A DNA stretch of 64,000 bases from Marinoscillum sp040222955. Its GTDB lineage: Bacteria; Bacteroidota; Bacteroidia; Cytophagales; Cyclobacteriaceae. The position numbers were made by a program, and so were the translations under genes. Below, one piece after another: positions 18,601-26,805 of the stretch. Under the pieces are notes generated by a model that had not been told where the DNA came from, did no database searches, and saw nothing but the letters and a program-made list of their open reading frames with translations. The stretch spans positions 85,727 through 149,726 of the forward strand of contig NZ_JAVKCA010000005.1 of NCBI RefSeq assembly GCF_040222955.1. Reading direction: 5' to 3'. Within the stretch, counting starts at the first letter, position 1, and every line of letters starts with the position of its first letter.

Positions 18601-19725
18601 TGTACTGTGGAGGACAATTGGCTGATGATACGGGTAAAGGACAGTGGAATCGGGATTGCCCCAGAGTTTCAAAGTCAAATTTTTGAACGTTTTTTCCAAA
18701 TTGGGCCCTCACATTTCACGCCGGAGGCGGGAAGTGGCATAGGTTTGTCCCTGACCAAAGAGCTCGTAGAACTCAGTCATGGAACGATATCCTGCCATAG
18801 TCAGGAGGGCCTGGGAACTGAGTTTGTCGTGAAGTTACCTTGCGATGACATATGGTATCAGCACAATCAGCACTTGGAGCGTCCAATTCCTGACCTACCC
18901 GAATTTCCCGTCAGTGACGATCAAACATTTGAACAACTTCCTGCAGAGAAAAAAGATCAGAAAACCACTGTATTGGTCATTGAAGACAACGAGGTTTTAA
19001 GAAAGTTTATCGTCCGACAACTGAACCACCCCAGCCCCGACTATTTTATTCTGGAAGCCTCTGATGGTCAAATGGGATTTGAAAAAGCACTTCAGGAGAT
19101 TCCAGACATTGTGATCATGGACTGGATGATGCCCGGATACACTGGCATTGAGCTTTGCGAAAAAATAAAACAGAATGAAATCACCTCGCACATCCCGATA
19201 ATCATGCTCACCGCCAAAGCTGACCAGGAGAGCCGCATTCAGGGGTTGGAAAAAGGAGCAGATGCCTATTTAGCCAAACCATTTGATCAACAAGAACTCT
19301 CAGCCACCATCAGGAACCTGCTCACCCAAAGAGAGAAATTAAGAGAAAAGTTCGGGAAATACCTCATTAAAGTAGCGCCGGTACATGACGAATCTGTTGA
19401 TGACAAGTTCATACAAAAGATCAGGAACCTCATCGAAGAAAATCTGAGTGATTCTACGCTCAATGTACAGTCACTGAGTCATGAGCTGGGCATGAGCAGG
19501 TCGCAGTTATTCAGGAAGATTAAAGCAATCACGGGACTTTCGCCCAATCAATTTCTCAGGGTTTACAGACTGGAAAAAGCCCATCTGCTCCTCAGCGGAA
19601 AGCATGGAAACGTCTCCGAAATCGCCTACAGAACCGGATTCGACAACCTCTCCTACTTTACCAAATCTTTCTTTAAGCACTTCAACAAGCTACCTTCAGA
19701 TTTCCATCCAAAAAGAAATTCATAG
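15670..19725 (+). CDS. Hybrid two-component system sensor kinase/response regulator with AraC output (HTCS)
   Basis: The 1351-residue protein carries a signal peptide, then two-component-regulator propeller repeats (about 30-680; repeated GxLWIGT/GxxWVGT blocks), then a Y_Y_Y domain (about 690-780) and a transmembrane helix (WWAYTIYIVLASLAGLL, about 787-805). The cytoplasmic part has a HisKA domain with phospho-acceptor His847 (SHEFRTP), an HATPase (DSGIGIAP, GSGIGLSL), a receiver with Asp1151 (IVIMDWMMPG), and a C-terminal AraC/XylS HTH (about 1255-1350). This architecture senses periplasmic sugars and activates nearby genes. All catalytic residues are present. It is divergent from the NupG-like gene, its most likely target (inference). 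Confidence 0.95.
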   Translation: MRNLLLYCLCQMLMLVAVSQPTPRYFDHPGLSAGLQEEHIWSIYQDKEGFMWFASFTSGLIRYDGNDYLFFRHQPEDSTSISDNWVTCMFEDSKGQFWVGTRNGGLNLFDRATGAFYHFQSNQQLPNRISHNLIRDIVEDESGALWIGTDRGLNRLEYSGKPHDPGDFKHYYHHEEDPQSLSNNSITDLLIDSKGRFWAGTYGGLNQLERNGTFIRYINNPLDDQSLSHNIVRKIREDGKGRLWIGTFGNGLNLLDGKTDRFKRFVTTPNEGSIPSGLIWDLAIDSLDNLWICTEDKGLVYFDVQKGSFESFMNDITNQRSISSNQVFSAFISRENDIWVGTWGGGINLINGNRKPFIVYSPSARKGTISHRKVTSLSERRDGHILVGTEGGGLNLYDPDTEQFTTFKHIPGNANTIRSNEILTLLEDNRGFVWVGTRGAGISVLHADLKRIYKHFDHSSARTGGLASHTIRDIAQDASDNIWIATDGGLNLLKANSHDLETFLPGTYTTCIFPYNQDTLLLGTRAGAYFFSIARQEASPVGALTDDQDPLHGQWISRIFRDSIQNLWIGAHQLYLYQPNTHQLKAYHAGATGYAEDNAGHFWLASEHGLTKLDIHSGNSSHYNEADELPTNHLSQCIKMRNGEILVGGLNGLIRFDPGKIKTNLKVPKVILNQFYLFNQPAKVKTSDSEALVDISRADDVILTHRQPVFSIAFSALQFAHASECTYAYKLDGFDDDWIITQSERRIATYTNLDPGDYTFYVKATNNDGIWSETATSIPIRVIPPPWKTWWAYTIYIVLASLAGLLIRNHEMQRIRDRHRLEINALETQKLRELDELKSRLFANISHEFRTPLTLILGPLQQAIKTLEPSDPNKEELSIAIKNARRLQELINQILDLSKLDQGKMTLQVVKEDIIDFLQPRVLSFSSLAERKGLTYQTEWPEGTLPMYFDPDKIEKIVNNLISNSIKFTSQGQIIVSCTVEDNWLMIRVKDSGIGIAPEFQSQIFERFFQIGPSHFTPEAGSGIGLSLTKELVELSHGTISCHSQEGLGTEFVVKLPCDDIWYQHNQHLERPIPDLPEFPVSDDQTFEQLPAEKKDQKTTVLVIEDNEVLRKFIVRQLNHPSPDYFILEASDGQMGFEKALQEIPDIVIMDWMMPGYTGIELCEKIKQNEITSHIPIIMLTAKADQESRIQGLEKGADAYLAKPFDQQELSATIRNLLTQREKLREKFGKYLIKVAPVHDESVDDKFIQKIRNLIEENLSDSTLNVQSLSHELGMSRSQLFRKIKAITGLSPNQFLRVYRLEKAHLLLSGKHGNVSEIAYRTGFDNLSYFTKSFFKHFNKLPSDFHPKRNS

Positions 19726-19870
19726 TCATTTCTGATCATTTTCCCATCCCGCAACAAATGTGTCAGAGATTGCACCATTTGAGCTAATGGCTTTATTGCA
19801 GCCGGTCTACCTTCGATTTGGATTATCGCTGATCAACGTAAGCAGCGCCAGTCCCAACACTAAATGAACC

Positions 19871-22810
19871 ATGAAAACATTCCGCTTATCTCTCATTTTA
19901 CTTGCCCTGACAGTTGGATCTGCCCGGGCAGACTCAGGGGACTCCTGTGCCGAAGCTGTTAACATTAACCAGGGCACCCATGAAGCACCTAAGGCGCCTT
20001 ACTGGTATCAGTTTACAATGCCTGAAACGGGTAAAGGCCTGATGATTTCGTCCGTTGGCCTGACGACCACTGATACTTACCTGAAAGTATATGATGCTTG
20101 TAACGGGAATCTACTGGCAACGAGTGATGACTATACTTATGGTCAGAGTCAGGTTATCATATATAGCCTATCCAAAGACGATGTGGTGTACATTGAATGG
20201 GCAGATAATTATTCTGCTGCTGGATTTAGGTGGAAACTGGAACTCATAGAAGTCTCTCCGGGTGATGACTGCACCCTGCCGGTTACTGCCTATGAAGGCA
20301 CTAATGTAATCCCTGAAAATGCGGGTACCCATTTTTGGTATGAATTTACTATGCCACGCTCGGATGCTAAAATGACGGTAAGTACAAGTGCCAATACCTA
20401 TATTCAACTTTTCACCAACACTTGTTCGGAGCTTATAGAATTGAATTCCGGAACAGCCGAGCTCACCGTGTATGATGTTTCTGAAGGTGAGTCAATCTTC
20501 ATCAGGTGGGAACTCTATGAGGGTGGTAATTTTCCATGGAACCTTTTAGTGGAAGATGTCATCCCAGGGGAAAGTTGCTCCTCTCCCCTCCTGGCAACAG
20601 TTGGTAATAACATCTACCAAGGAGAAACTTTGACCACCTATTGGTATGAGTACACCATGCCTTCTGCTGATTCTAAAATGGTGATCAGTACCCATGTGGA
20701 ATCGTATGTAAGTGTTTATAGAGGAGTCGATTGTTTGATTCCCAACATTATCAACAGCGGATATATGAACCTGTCAGTAACTGATATTCTCCAGGGAGAG
20801 ACCGTACGTATATTCTGGCAGGTATATGATAACGTGCAGCTTAGCTGGACCTTAGACATTCAGGAGTTGGAACCCGGGGAGCTTTGTACTACGGCTGTGA
20901 CGGCCTTGGAAGGCACCAACACTGTCTCGGCGGTCCCTTATTACTGGTATGAATTCACTATGCCCGCTGAAAATTCCAAAATCGTCATTACATCAGAAGG
21001 CAATGCAGGTGTCTATGCGTTTTCCAATGACTGCTCCAATGCTGAATACCTTAATTCAGGGTACGGTGGACTAATCCTCCTCGAAGTGTCTGCTGGAGAA
21101 AAAATGCTCTTGCTGTGGGATAACTATGATGCGATTCAGTTTGACTGGCAACTTAGTGTAGAACAAATCGCACCGGGAGACAACTGTCAACATCCTCATG
21201 AAATCTCCGCAGGTACCCATGAGTTTACCCATTCCCCCCACTGGTACGTCTACACTGTACCGGAAGCCGACAAAGAAATTGTTATCACCTCTGTCGGGTA
21301 CACTTCTGAAGACACATACCTGGTGGTACTCACTGAATGCAACGGCTCTATCATTCAGCAAAGTGACGATTTTGAAGACACTCAGCAAAGTCAGCTTTCA
21401 CTCACCAATTTTGATGCGGGTGATAACATCTATATTCTCTGGTCAGATTATTATACACGCAATGGTTTTTCCTGGAACCTCTCTCTCCATGACATTGCCA
21501 AAATCTCACTATCCAACCCTACGTTGACACAAACAGTTGCTAAGGGCGAAGCGGGCTCAATCAGCCTGGATATTTCCAACCCTGGCAAAGCCGACCTGGA
21601 TTACCATATTGGTCAGTCACTTGGCCTGAGCTTTACTGATAATGAAGACATGGTCTACATCCCCTCCAATACCAGTTTTAATGCCAGCAGCGGCATTACG
21701 GTGTCCCTGTGGCTTTACCTCATCGAAGACCTCAATTGCAATAGCTACAACAACTTCAGATATCTTTTTTCAAAAGGCTCATCTGTCATCCCTTACGAAG
21801 GCTATCACGTCATTGTAGAGGAAGACCGTACGCTCACATGGAGCCTGGGAACAACCGACGGAGTACTCAGGTACCATGCTGAAACGCCAATAAATATAGG
21901 AGAATGGGTCTTCCTGTCTTTTACCTATTCTGCTGCCTCATCTGAAGCCAAAATATACCTGAACGGCGAGGAACTAACCGGAGCCTACTGGACCCATGAC
22001 TGGCCAGTCTGGGGTGGAGGAATCCTCTCAACGGATGAGCCACTGCTCTTTAATTATGCGACTTACGAACCATGCAGTTTTGGGTACGGACACCTGCCTT
22101 CCTACATGGATGATTTCAGCTTATGGAACAAGGCACTTACGCAAGAACAAATCCGGCAGACTATGCTCCATCAGGTTTCGGTAACTGCACCCAATCTGGT
22201 GAGCTACTGGGATTTTGAGGAAATAGAGGATGGAATGATTCCTGACAAAACGAACGCCCAGAATCATGGATATGCCTATGGTCTTGATTATGTCACAGGT
22301 GCTCCGGTCAATGGCTGGCTATCATTTACGCCCGCCAATGGCTCCATAGCCGCCGGGTCATCCGCCAGGATCAACCTCACTGCAGATGCAACAGATCTTG
22401 ACCAGAAAAACTACACCGCTCAGATGACTGTACTCAGCAACGATCCTAAGCATCCCGCTGTGAAAATCCCCATTACGTTGAAAGTAACTGCCCCACTGGG
22501 GATCAATAAAGATGCGCTGACATACACCCTGGAGCAAAACTATCCTAACCCTGTCACCACTGAAACCATCATTGGGTACCATCTTCCTACAAATGCTCAA
22601 ATCAACCTGACAGTGTACAATTTACAAGGGCAACGGATCGTCACGCTGAAAGACGGGTATCAGACCGCAGGAAGGTATAGGATCACATGGACAGGGCTGG
22701 ACGCGCTAAATGAATCGGTTCCAAACGGAATGTACTTCTATCGCCTGGTGGTGTTACTGCCAGATGGCCATCAGACTTCTGCAATCAAGAGAATGATCAT
22801 TTCAAGATAA
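19871..22810 (+). CDS. T9SS-exported protein with five tandem beta repeats and a LamG domain
   Basis: The 979-residue product has a signal peptide (to about ARAD, residue 21). Five repeats of about 100 residues begin near 23, 130, 233, 335 and 435; each starts G-D/E-x-C and contains YWY-x-x-TMP-like and W-x-L blocks. A LamG/concanavalin-like domain (about 590-760) is nested inside a BACON-like beta domain whose halves flank it (ISLSNPTL... and GWLSFTPANGS...). The C-terminus is a T9SS type A sorting domain (LEQNYPNPV, about 890-979). It should be exported across the outer membrane and anchored or released. The ligand is unknown; LamG often binds glycans or proteins. Confidence 0.88.
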   Translation: MKTFRLSLILLALTVGSARADSGDSCAEAVNINQGTHEAPKAPYWYQFTMPETGKGLMISSVGLTTTDTYLKVYDACNGNLLATSDDYTYGQSQVIIYSLSKDDVVYIEWADNYSAAGFRWKLELIEVSPGDDCTLPVTAYEGTNVIPENAGTHFWYEFTMPRSDAKMTVSTSANTYIQLFTNTCSELIELNSGTAELTVYDVSEGESIFIRWELYEGGNFPWNLLVEDVIPGESCSSPLLATVGNNIYQGETLTTYWYEYTMPSADSKMVISTHVESYVSVYRGVDCLIPNIINSGYMNLSVTDILQGETVRIFWQVYDNVQLSWTLDIQELEPGELCTTAVTALEGTNTVSAVPYYWYEFTMPAENSKIVITSEGNAGVYAFSNDCSNAEYLNSGYGGLILLEVSAGEKMLLLWDNYDAIQFDWQLSVEQIAPGDNCQHPHEISAGTHEFTHSPHWYVYTVPEADKEIVITSVGYTSEDTYLVVLTECNGSIIQQSDDFEDTQQSQLSLTNFDAGDNIYILWSDYYTRNGFSWNLSLHDIAKISLSNPTLTQTVAKGEAGSISLDISNPGKADLDYHIGQSLGLSFTDNEDMVYIPSNTSFNASSGITVSLWLYLIEDLNCNSYNNFRYLFSKGSSVIPYEGYHVIVEEDRTLTWSLGTTDGVLRYHAETPINIGEWVFLSFTYSAASSEAKIYLNGEELTGAYWTHDWPVWGGGILSTDEPLLFNYATYEPCSFGYGHLPSYMDDFSLWNKALTQEQIRQTMLHQVSVTAPNLVSYWDFEEIEDGMIPDKTNAQNHGYAYGLDYVTGAPVNGWLSFTPANGSIAAGSSARINLTADATDLDQKNYTAQMTVLSNDPKHPAVKIPITLKVTAPLGINKDALTYTLEQNYPNPVTTETIIGYHLPTNAQINLTVYNLQGQRIVTLKDGYQTAGRYRITWTGLDALNESVPNGMYFYRLVVLLPDGHQTSAIKRMIISR

Positions 22811-22837
22811 CCGCGTAGCCAAGCGTCCAAGTCTCCC

Positions 22838-23899
22838 ATGAAAAAAATGCTCCGAATGATCCTGGTGATCGGCACGTTCTGTCAATGTCCAACCATGGTT
22901 GCGCAGGACTTGCTGGTCACCCAATCCGGGGATTCTATCAACTGTAGAATCCTCGAAATACAGCCGGAGCGAATTGATTTTATAGTCAAAAAACACACCA
23001 GAGGTGTGCCTACCTATTTACCTCGGGAGAGAGTTATGACCTTTGCCATTGGCTTTTATGATCGACGAAACCCCATCGGTACGAACAGGATTGATTCTGC
23101 AAAAGTCTATTTCATCGAAACTAACCATGGAAACGTATTAATCGGAAATATCCTCCAAAGAACGGGTGAAACGATCCTTATGCACACAGATGAATTGGGA
23201 GACATCACTATAAAATTGACCCAGATAGATAAAGTAAAAGAACTGGACCCTGCCGGCTACCGTAACGCCGCTCACCAGTGGTTTGACTACCTGGAGTCCA
23301 GCAGGTATTTTTACGGGCCTACAGGTTATGGATTAAAAAAAGGGGACGCTTATTATCAAAACGTCTGGGTGCTCTTCAATCAGTTCACCATGGGCTTCAC
23401 CGATCATTTTTCGGCGGGCATTGGTACGGTCCCACTGTTCCTGTTTGAAGGTTCGGCTACCCCATTATGGTTTACTCCAAAATTTTCAATTCCCATAGTA
23501 GAAAATAGTTTCAACCTCGGCGCTGGAGCCATGATAGGAAGTGTGATAGGTGGTGACTTTGATTTTGGAGTTGGCTATGGAATGGCCACGCTGGGTGACC
23601 GGGATGCTAATATCAGCTTCGGACTGGGATACGGATACCAGGGAGAAACCGAAAGCCAATGGAACAGTCGCCCCACGTTCAGCGTGAGTGCCATGGTGCG
23701 GACTGGAAAAAAGGGCTATTTCATTACCGAAAATTACATTTTTGATGCCGTTGGGCTCCTGACTATCGGTGGCCGTCGGATCATCAGGTCAGTTACCCTT
23801 GATTTTGGGCTTGTGATGCCTGTGGGAGATGGTGGATTCGTGGGGGTGCCCTGGCTTGGACTGGTCATACCCATCACTACCACCTGGGGTAAAAATTAG
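22838..23899 (+). CDS. Hypothetical exported protein, probable outer-membrane barrel
   Basis: The 353-residue product has a signal peptide (to about MVAQD). Residues 24-150 form a charged beta-rich part with a repeated I-x-G-x-I/L pattern and small-domain look (DSINCRILEIQPERIDF, GNVLIGNIL). From about residue 160 the sequence becomes Gly- and aromatic-rich with alternating hydrophobicity (GLGYGYQGE, DFGLVMPVG), as in an outer-membrane beta-barrel. I do not recognise the family. It follows the T9SS-exported protein by 27 bases, so the two may be co-transcribed. Its TAG stop overlaps the stop of the convergent cupin gene. Confidence 0.75.
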   Translation: MKKMLRMILVIGTFCQCPTMVAQDLLVTQSGDSINCRILEIQPERIDFIVKKHTRGVPTYLPRERVMTFAIGFYDRRNPIGTNRIDSAKVYFIETNHGNVLIGNILQRTGETILMHTDELGDITIKLTQIDKVKELDPAGYRNAAHQWFDYLESSRYFYGPTGYGLKKGDAYYQNVWVLFNQFTMGFTDHFSAGIGTVPLFLFEGSATPLWFTPKFSIPIVENSFNLGAGAMIGSVIGGDFDFGVGYGMATLGDRDANISFGLGYGYQGETESQWNSRPTFSVSAMVRTGKKGYFITENYIFDAVGLLTIGGRRIIRSVTLDFGLVMPVGDGGFVGVPWLGLVIPITTTWGKN

Positions 23900-24390
23900 C
23901 TCAATGTAAATTCCCCGATGAGCGGCTTCTGACCAGGGTAAGCAGCTTCCAGTTCTGAGGCAGTCAGCATTCTGAAGTCCTTGAAATCAAACCCCGGATT
24001 GACCATGCATCCCATGAGCACATAACTATCAGGTGCTGAAACCTCACTGGCAAAAATCGACCGGGCAGGTAGTAGTAATTGCGGCCTTTCACCTGCCTCC
24101 AGATTCAGCCCGAGCAGGTGCTGGGTGTAGGCGCCATGATCGAGCACGTGTACCCTGGCGCCGCTGCCCGCATGGAAATACCATAGTTCATCCGAACTCA
24201 GCTGATGAAAATGTGACTTATCAGCCCCCTCCAGCAAGAAGTAAATACTGGTAGAGAGGTTTCTGGTACCACCACCTCCCATGATCTGAATGGTGCTTGG
24301 GTTTCGGTAAACTTCCTTATAATATCCGCCCTCCGGATGTGGCTCCAACCCAAGTTTGTCGATCCAATATTGTGCATTCATTTGATTCAA
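23896..24390 (-). CDS. DUF985 cupin family protein
   Basis: The 164-residue product matches the DUF985 (cupin_5) family in its order of motifs: HPEGGYYKE near the start, STSIYFLL, SHFHQLSSDELWYFHAGS in the cupin core, and VMGC-like VLMGCMVNPGFDF towards the end. These are small single-domain cupins whose substrate is not established. An alternative start is Met4. The stop codon overlaps that of the convergent upstream gene, and the start overlaps the ppk1 stop by 4 bases, so it is probably translated together with ppk1. Confidence 0.85.
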   Translation of the reverse strand: MNQMNAQYWIDKLGLEPHPEGGYYKEVYRNPSTIQIMGGGGTRNLSTSIYFLLEGADKSHFHQLSSDELWYFHAGSGARVHVLDHGAYTQHLLGLNLEAGERPQLLLPARSIFASEVSAPDSYVLMGCMVNPGFDFKDFRMLTASELEAAYPGQKPLIGEFTLS

Positions 24391-26489
24391 AAAAGTTTGG
24401 CTGCCATGACCACCTCTCGTTTCACTTTGTAAAACTCCTTATGGATGTTAAATACCTTCCCGTTTTCAGGAGTAATGGGCACAAAAGAGCCGTCCTCTTT
24501 CATCTCATAGCCATTGATATTGTCTTTGAGGTTATAACACAGGAGGTTGATGGCCTGCTGCTTCAGGAGTTCATCTTTGATCAAAAACAAAGACTCCAAC
24601 CTCCGCTCAAAAGAACGAACCATCATATCAGCACTCCCGGAATACACCAACGGATCGCCCTGATTGTGGAAATAGAAAATCCTGCTATGCTCCAGGTACT
24701 CACCTACAATGGACCTGACTGTGATGTTCTCACTCAGTCCCTCACGGCCGGGCCGCAGGCAGCAGATACCCCTCACAATCAGATGAATAGGCACCCCGGC
24801 CCTGGATGCCGCATACAGGGCCATGATGGTATCGATATCCTGTAGTGAGTTGATTTTGATGACGATGCCCGAAGGAAGTCCATTCCTGGCATTGTTCTCC
24901 TCTTGCTGAATGAGTTCGATCAGGCGTGAGCGCATCTCGCGTGGTGCCGTGATCAGGTTATCGTATCTATCGGGTACGGAGTGTCCAGTAATTACATTGA
25001 AAAACTCCTGTACATCATTGGCGTAGCCCTCATCTGAGGTCATCAGCCCGATATCTGTGTAAAGCCTGGCAGTGTCCTCATTGTAGTTGCCACTGGACAT
25101 GTGGACAAAGCGCTTAACCTTCTCTCCTTCCCTACGGACAATGAGTAACAACTTGGTGTGGGTCTTGAGCATGCCTACACCATAAATAACAAAGCAGCCC
25201 GCCTTCTGTAAGCGCTGGGCCTCCTTCATGTTGTTTTCTTCGTCAAACCGTGCCTTCACCTCAAAAAGCACCGACACGTGCTTGCCATTCTCGGCTGCAT
25301 TGAGCAATGCGGACACCACTCTGGAATTTTTAGCCAATCGATAGATCGTCAGCTTGATCGACAGAACGTTGGGGTCCTCTGCGGCCTGATCCAACAGGTC
25401 CATCAGGGGGTCTATGCTATTGTATGGATGATGCAGCAAGATGTCACGGTCCTTGAGAATCTTGAACATATCCGGATGCTCATACTCAGACATGCTGAGG
25501 GGGGGCACCGGCTTGGGCATGTCAGGCCTGAAGTCTCTGAAGTCTTCATGTTTGACAATCTGCCATAACCCCGTATAATCCATCAAAGCACCTTTGGGGA
25601 CTTCTATAATGTTATCCTCATCTATCTCGTATTTCGTTCTAAGCTGCTTAATCAGCCACTTGTCATATTCTCCCTCTACCTCCAGCTTTACCACGCGACC
25701 GGTCTTACGGGTTTTGAGCTTCTTTTTCATCTCCTCGATGAAGTTAGCCTCTACGTCCTCCGACTCCTCCAGGGTGAAATCTCCATTTCTGGTAACCCTG
25801 AACAAAGTAGATGAAGTGATCTCTACATTCTTAAATACCTCGCTGATGTGCTGCCGTACCACCTCCTCTATAGGCACAAAAATCATCTTATCCTTCCGCT
25901 CCATCTCATAGAACCTAGGCAGGTTTTGAGGGATTTGAATGAAGGACATTTTACGTTTTTCCTTGGTATCCTGGGTCTTGGTGACCACCCCAAACACCAG
26001 GATGTTGTTCATCAAAATAGGAAAAGAGTGATACGAATCGTAAACCATGGGCGTAAGCATGGGGAATACGATTTTCTCAAAGTAATTCGTTACACGCTCC
26101 TTTTCTCGCTTCTGTAAACTCTCATAGCCGAGGATCTGAAAACGATGGTTATTGAACTCAGGCCTTAGGTTGTTGATGAAATGATCATTCTGAACCCGAG
26201 TGAATTCCTGAAAATCATGAAGCAGCTTACGCTTGAATGGCACCGCCCTCAAGCCCGAGTAATCCACGCGATCCTTGCCATAGTCCAGATAATTATACAA
26301 ACTACCCACCCGAATCATGAAAAACTCATCGGCGTTGGATGCCGTGATGGCCACGAATTTGAGCTTATCAAAGAGGTTTCGTCCCTCCTTCATGGACTGA
26401 GCCAAAACGCGGTAATTGAAATGTAACCAGCTCAGGTCCCTGCTGATGAGGTCACTTTGCTGTATCAGATGATCGTATTTTTCTATCAT
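24387..26489 (-). CDS. ppk1: Polyphosphate kinase 1
   Basis: The 700-residue product has full PPK1 length. It starts with the N-terminal helical domain (SRDLSWLHFNYRVL), followed by the head domain and two phospholipase-D-like catalytic domains. The phosphorylated histidine is His463 in VHMSSGNYNED, and the second active-site histidine block is in YLEHSRIFYFHN. PPK1 reversibly makes polyphosphate from ATP and is membrane-associated. The gene leads a two-gene unit with the DUF985 cupin. It is separated from mdh by a 316-base gap with a terminator. Confidence 0.96.
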   Translation of the reverse strand: MIEKYDHLIQQSDLISRDLSWLHFNYRVLAQSMKEGRNLFDKLKFVAITASNADEFFMIRVGSLYNYLDYGKDRVDYSGLRAVPFKRKLLHDFQEFTRVQNDHFINNLRPEFNNHRFQILGYESLQKREKERVTNYFEKIVFPMLTPMVYDSYHSFPILMNNILVFGVVTKTQDTKEKRKMSFIQIPQNLPRFYEMERKDKMIFVPIEEVVRQHISEVFKNVEITSSTLFRVTRNGDFTLEESEDVEANFIEEMKKKLKTRKTGRVVKLEVEGEYDKWLIKQLRTKYEIDEDNIIEVPKGALMDYTGLWQIVKHEDFRDFRPDMPKPVPPLSMSEYEHPDMFKILKDRDILLHHPYNSIDPLMDLLDQAAEDPNVLSIKLTIYRLAKNSRVVSALLNAAENGKHVSVLFEVKARFDEENNMKEAQRLQKAGCFVIYGVGMLKTHTKLLLIVRREGEKVKRFVHMSSGNYNEDTARLYTDIGLMTSDEGYANDVQEFFNVITGHSVPDRYDNLITAPREMRSRLIELIQQEENNARNGLPSGIVIKINSLQDIDTIMALYAASRAGVPIHLIVRGICCLRPGREGLSENITVRSIVGEYLEHSRIFYFHNQGDPLVYSGSADMMVRSFERRLESLFLIKDELLKQQAINLLCYNLKDNINGYEMKEDGSFVPITPENGKVFNIHKEFYKVKREVVMAAKLF

Positions 26490-26615
26490 TTAGATATATC
26501 CTTCTCCATAGTGAAAGGCGTCAGGCCTTTAGATCCCCAAAATACAATAGTCTGAAAGGAAATCACAAATTAATTGCCCGATGAGACCAAGAATAGTTTG
26601 GGGAAAATCAGAGCC

Positions 26616-26747
26616 ATGGCTCACGCAAACAACGAGAAAAACGTAAAACGCGAAACTCTGTTGCCGATTGATAGAGCAATCAGAACCTTTTCACCTGATT
26701 CCTCATATCCAGGACACGGAATGGTTTGGAACGACACCACATCATAA
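26616..26747 (+). CDS. Possible small protein (43 residues), doubtful
   Basis: An ATG-started frame (begins MAHANNEKNVKRETLLPIDR) runs to a TAA that coincides with the A-run of the bidirectional terminator at 26748. A charged N-terminal half and a Pro/Gly-containing tail are visible. There is no clear ribosome-binding site or promoter, and I recognise no family. The only support is that the frame fills a gene-free gap and ends exactly at a terminator. It could equally be chance. Confidence 0.2.
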   Translation: MAHANNEKNVKRETLLPIDRAIRTFSPDSSYPGHGMVWNDTTS

Positions 26748-26776
26748 AAAATCCCCGGCGGCCGGCCGGGGATTTT
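26748..26776. terminator. Rho-independent terminator downstream of mdh
   Basis: A 12-bp perfect stem (AAAATCCCCGGC and complement) with a 5-base loop (GGCCG) is bounded by A and T runs on both sides, so it can work in both directions. It lies 30 bases past the mdh stop on the minus strand. Confidence 0.9.
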
Positions 26777-26805
26777 CAAAATTCAATACCTGAGAATTTT
26801 TAGCT

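Larger units (their letters stand above)
26490..26805. other. Intergenic region between mdh and ppk1
   Basis: This 316-base stretch holds the mdh terminator (26748-26776) and presumably the ppk1 promoter, for which I see no exact TAnnTTTG element. A 43-codon frame on the plus strand (26616-26747) ends at the terminator stem and is listed separately as doubtful. Nothing else was recognised. Confidence 0.6.
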
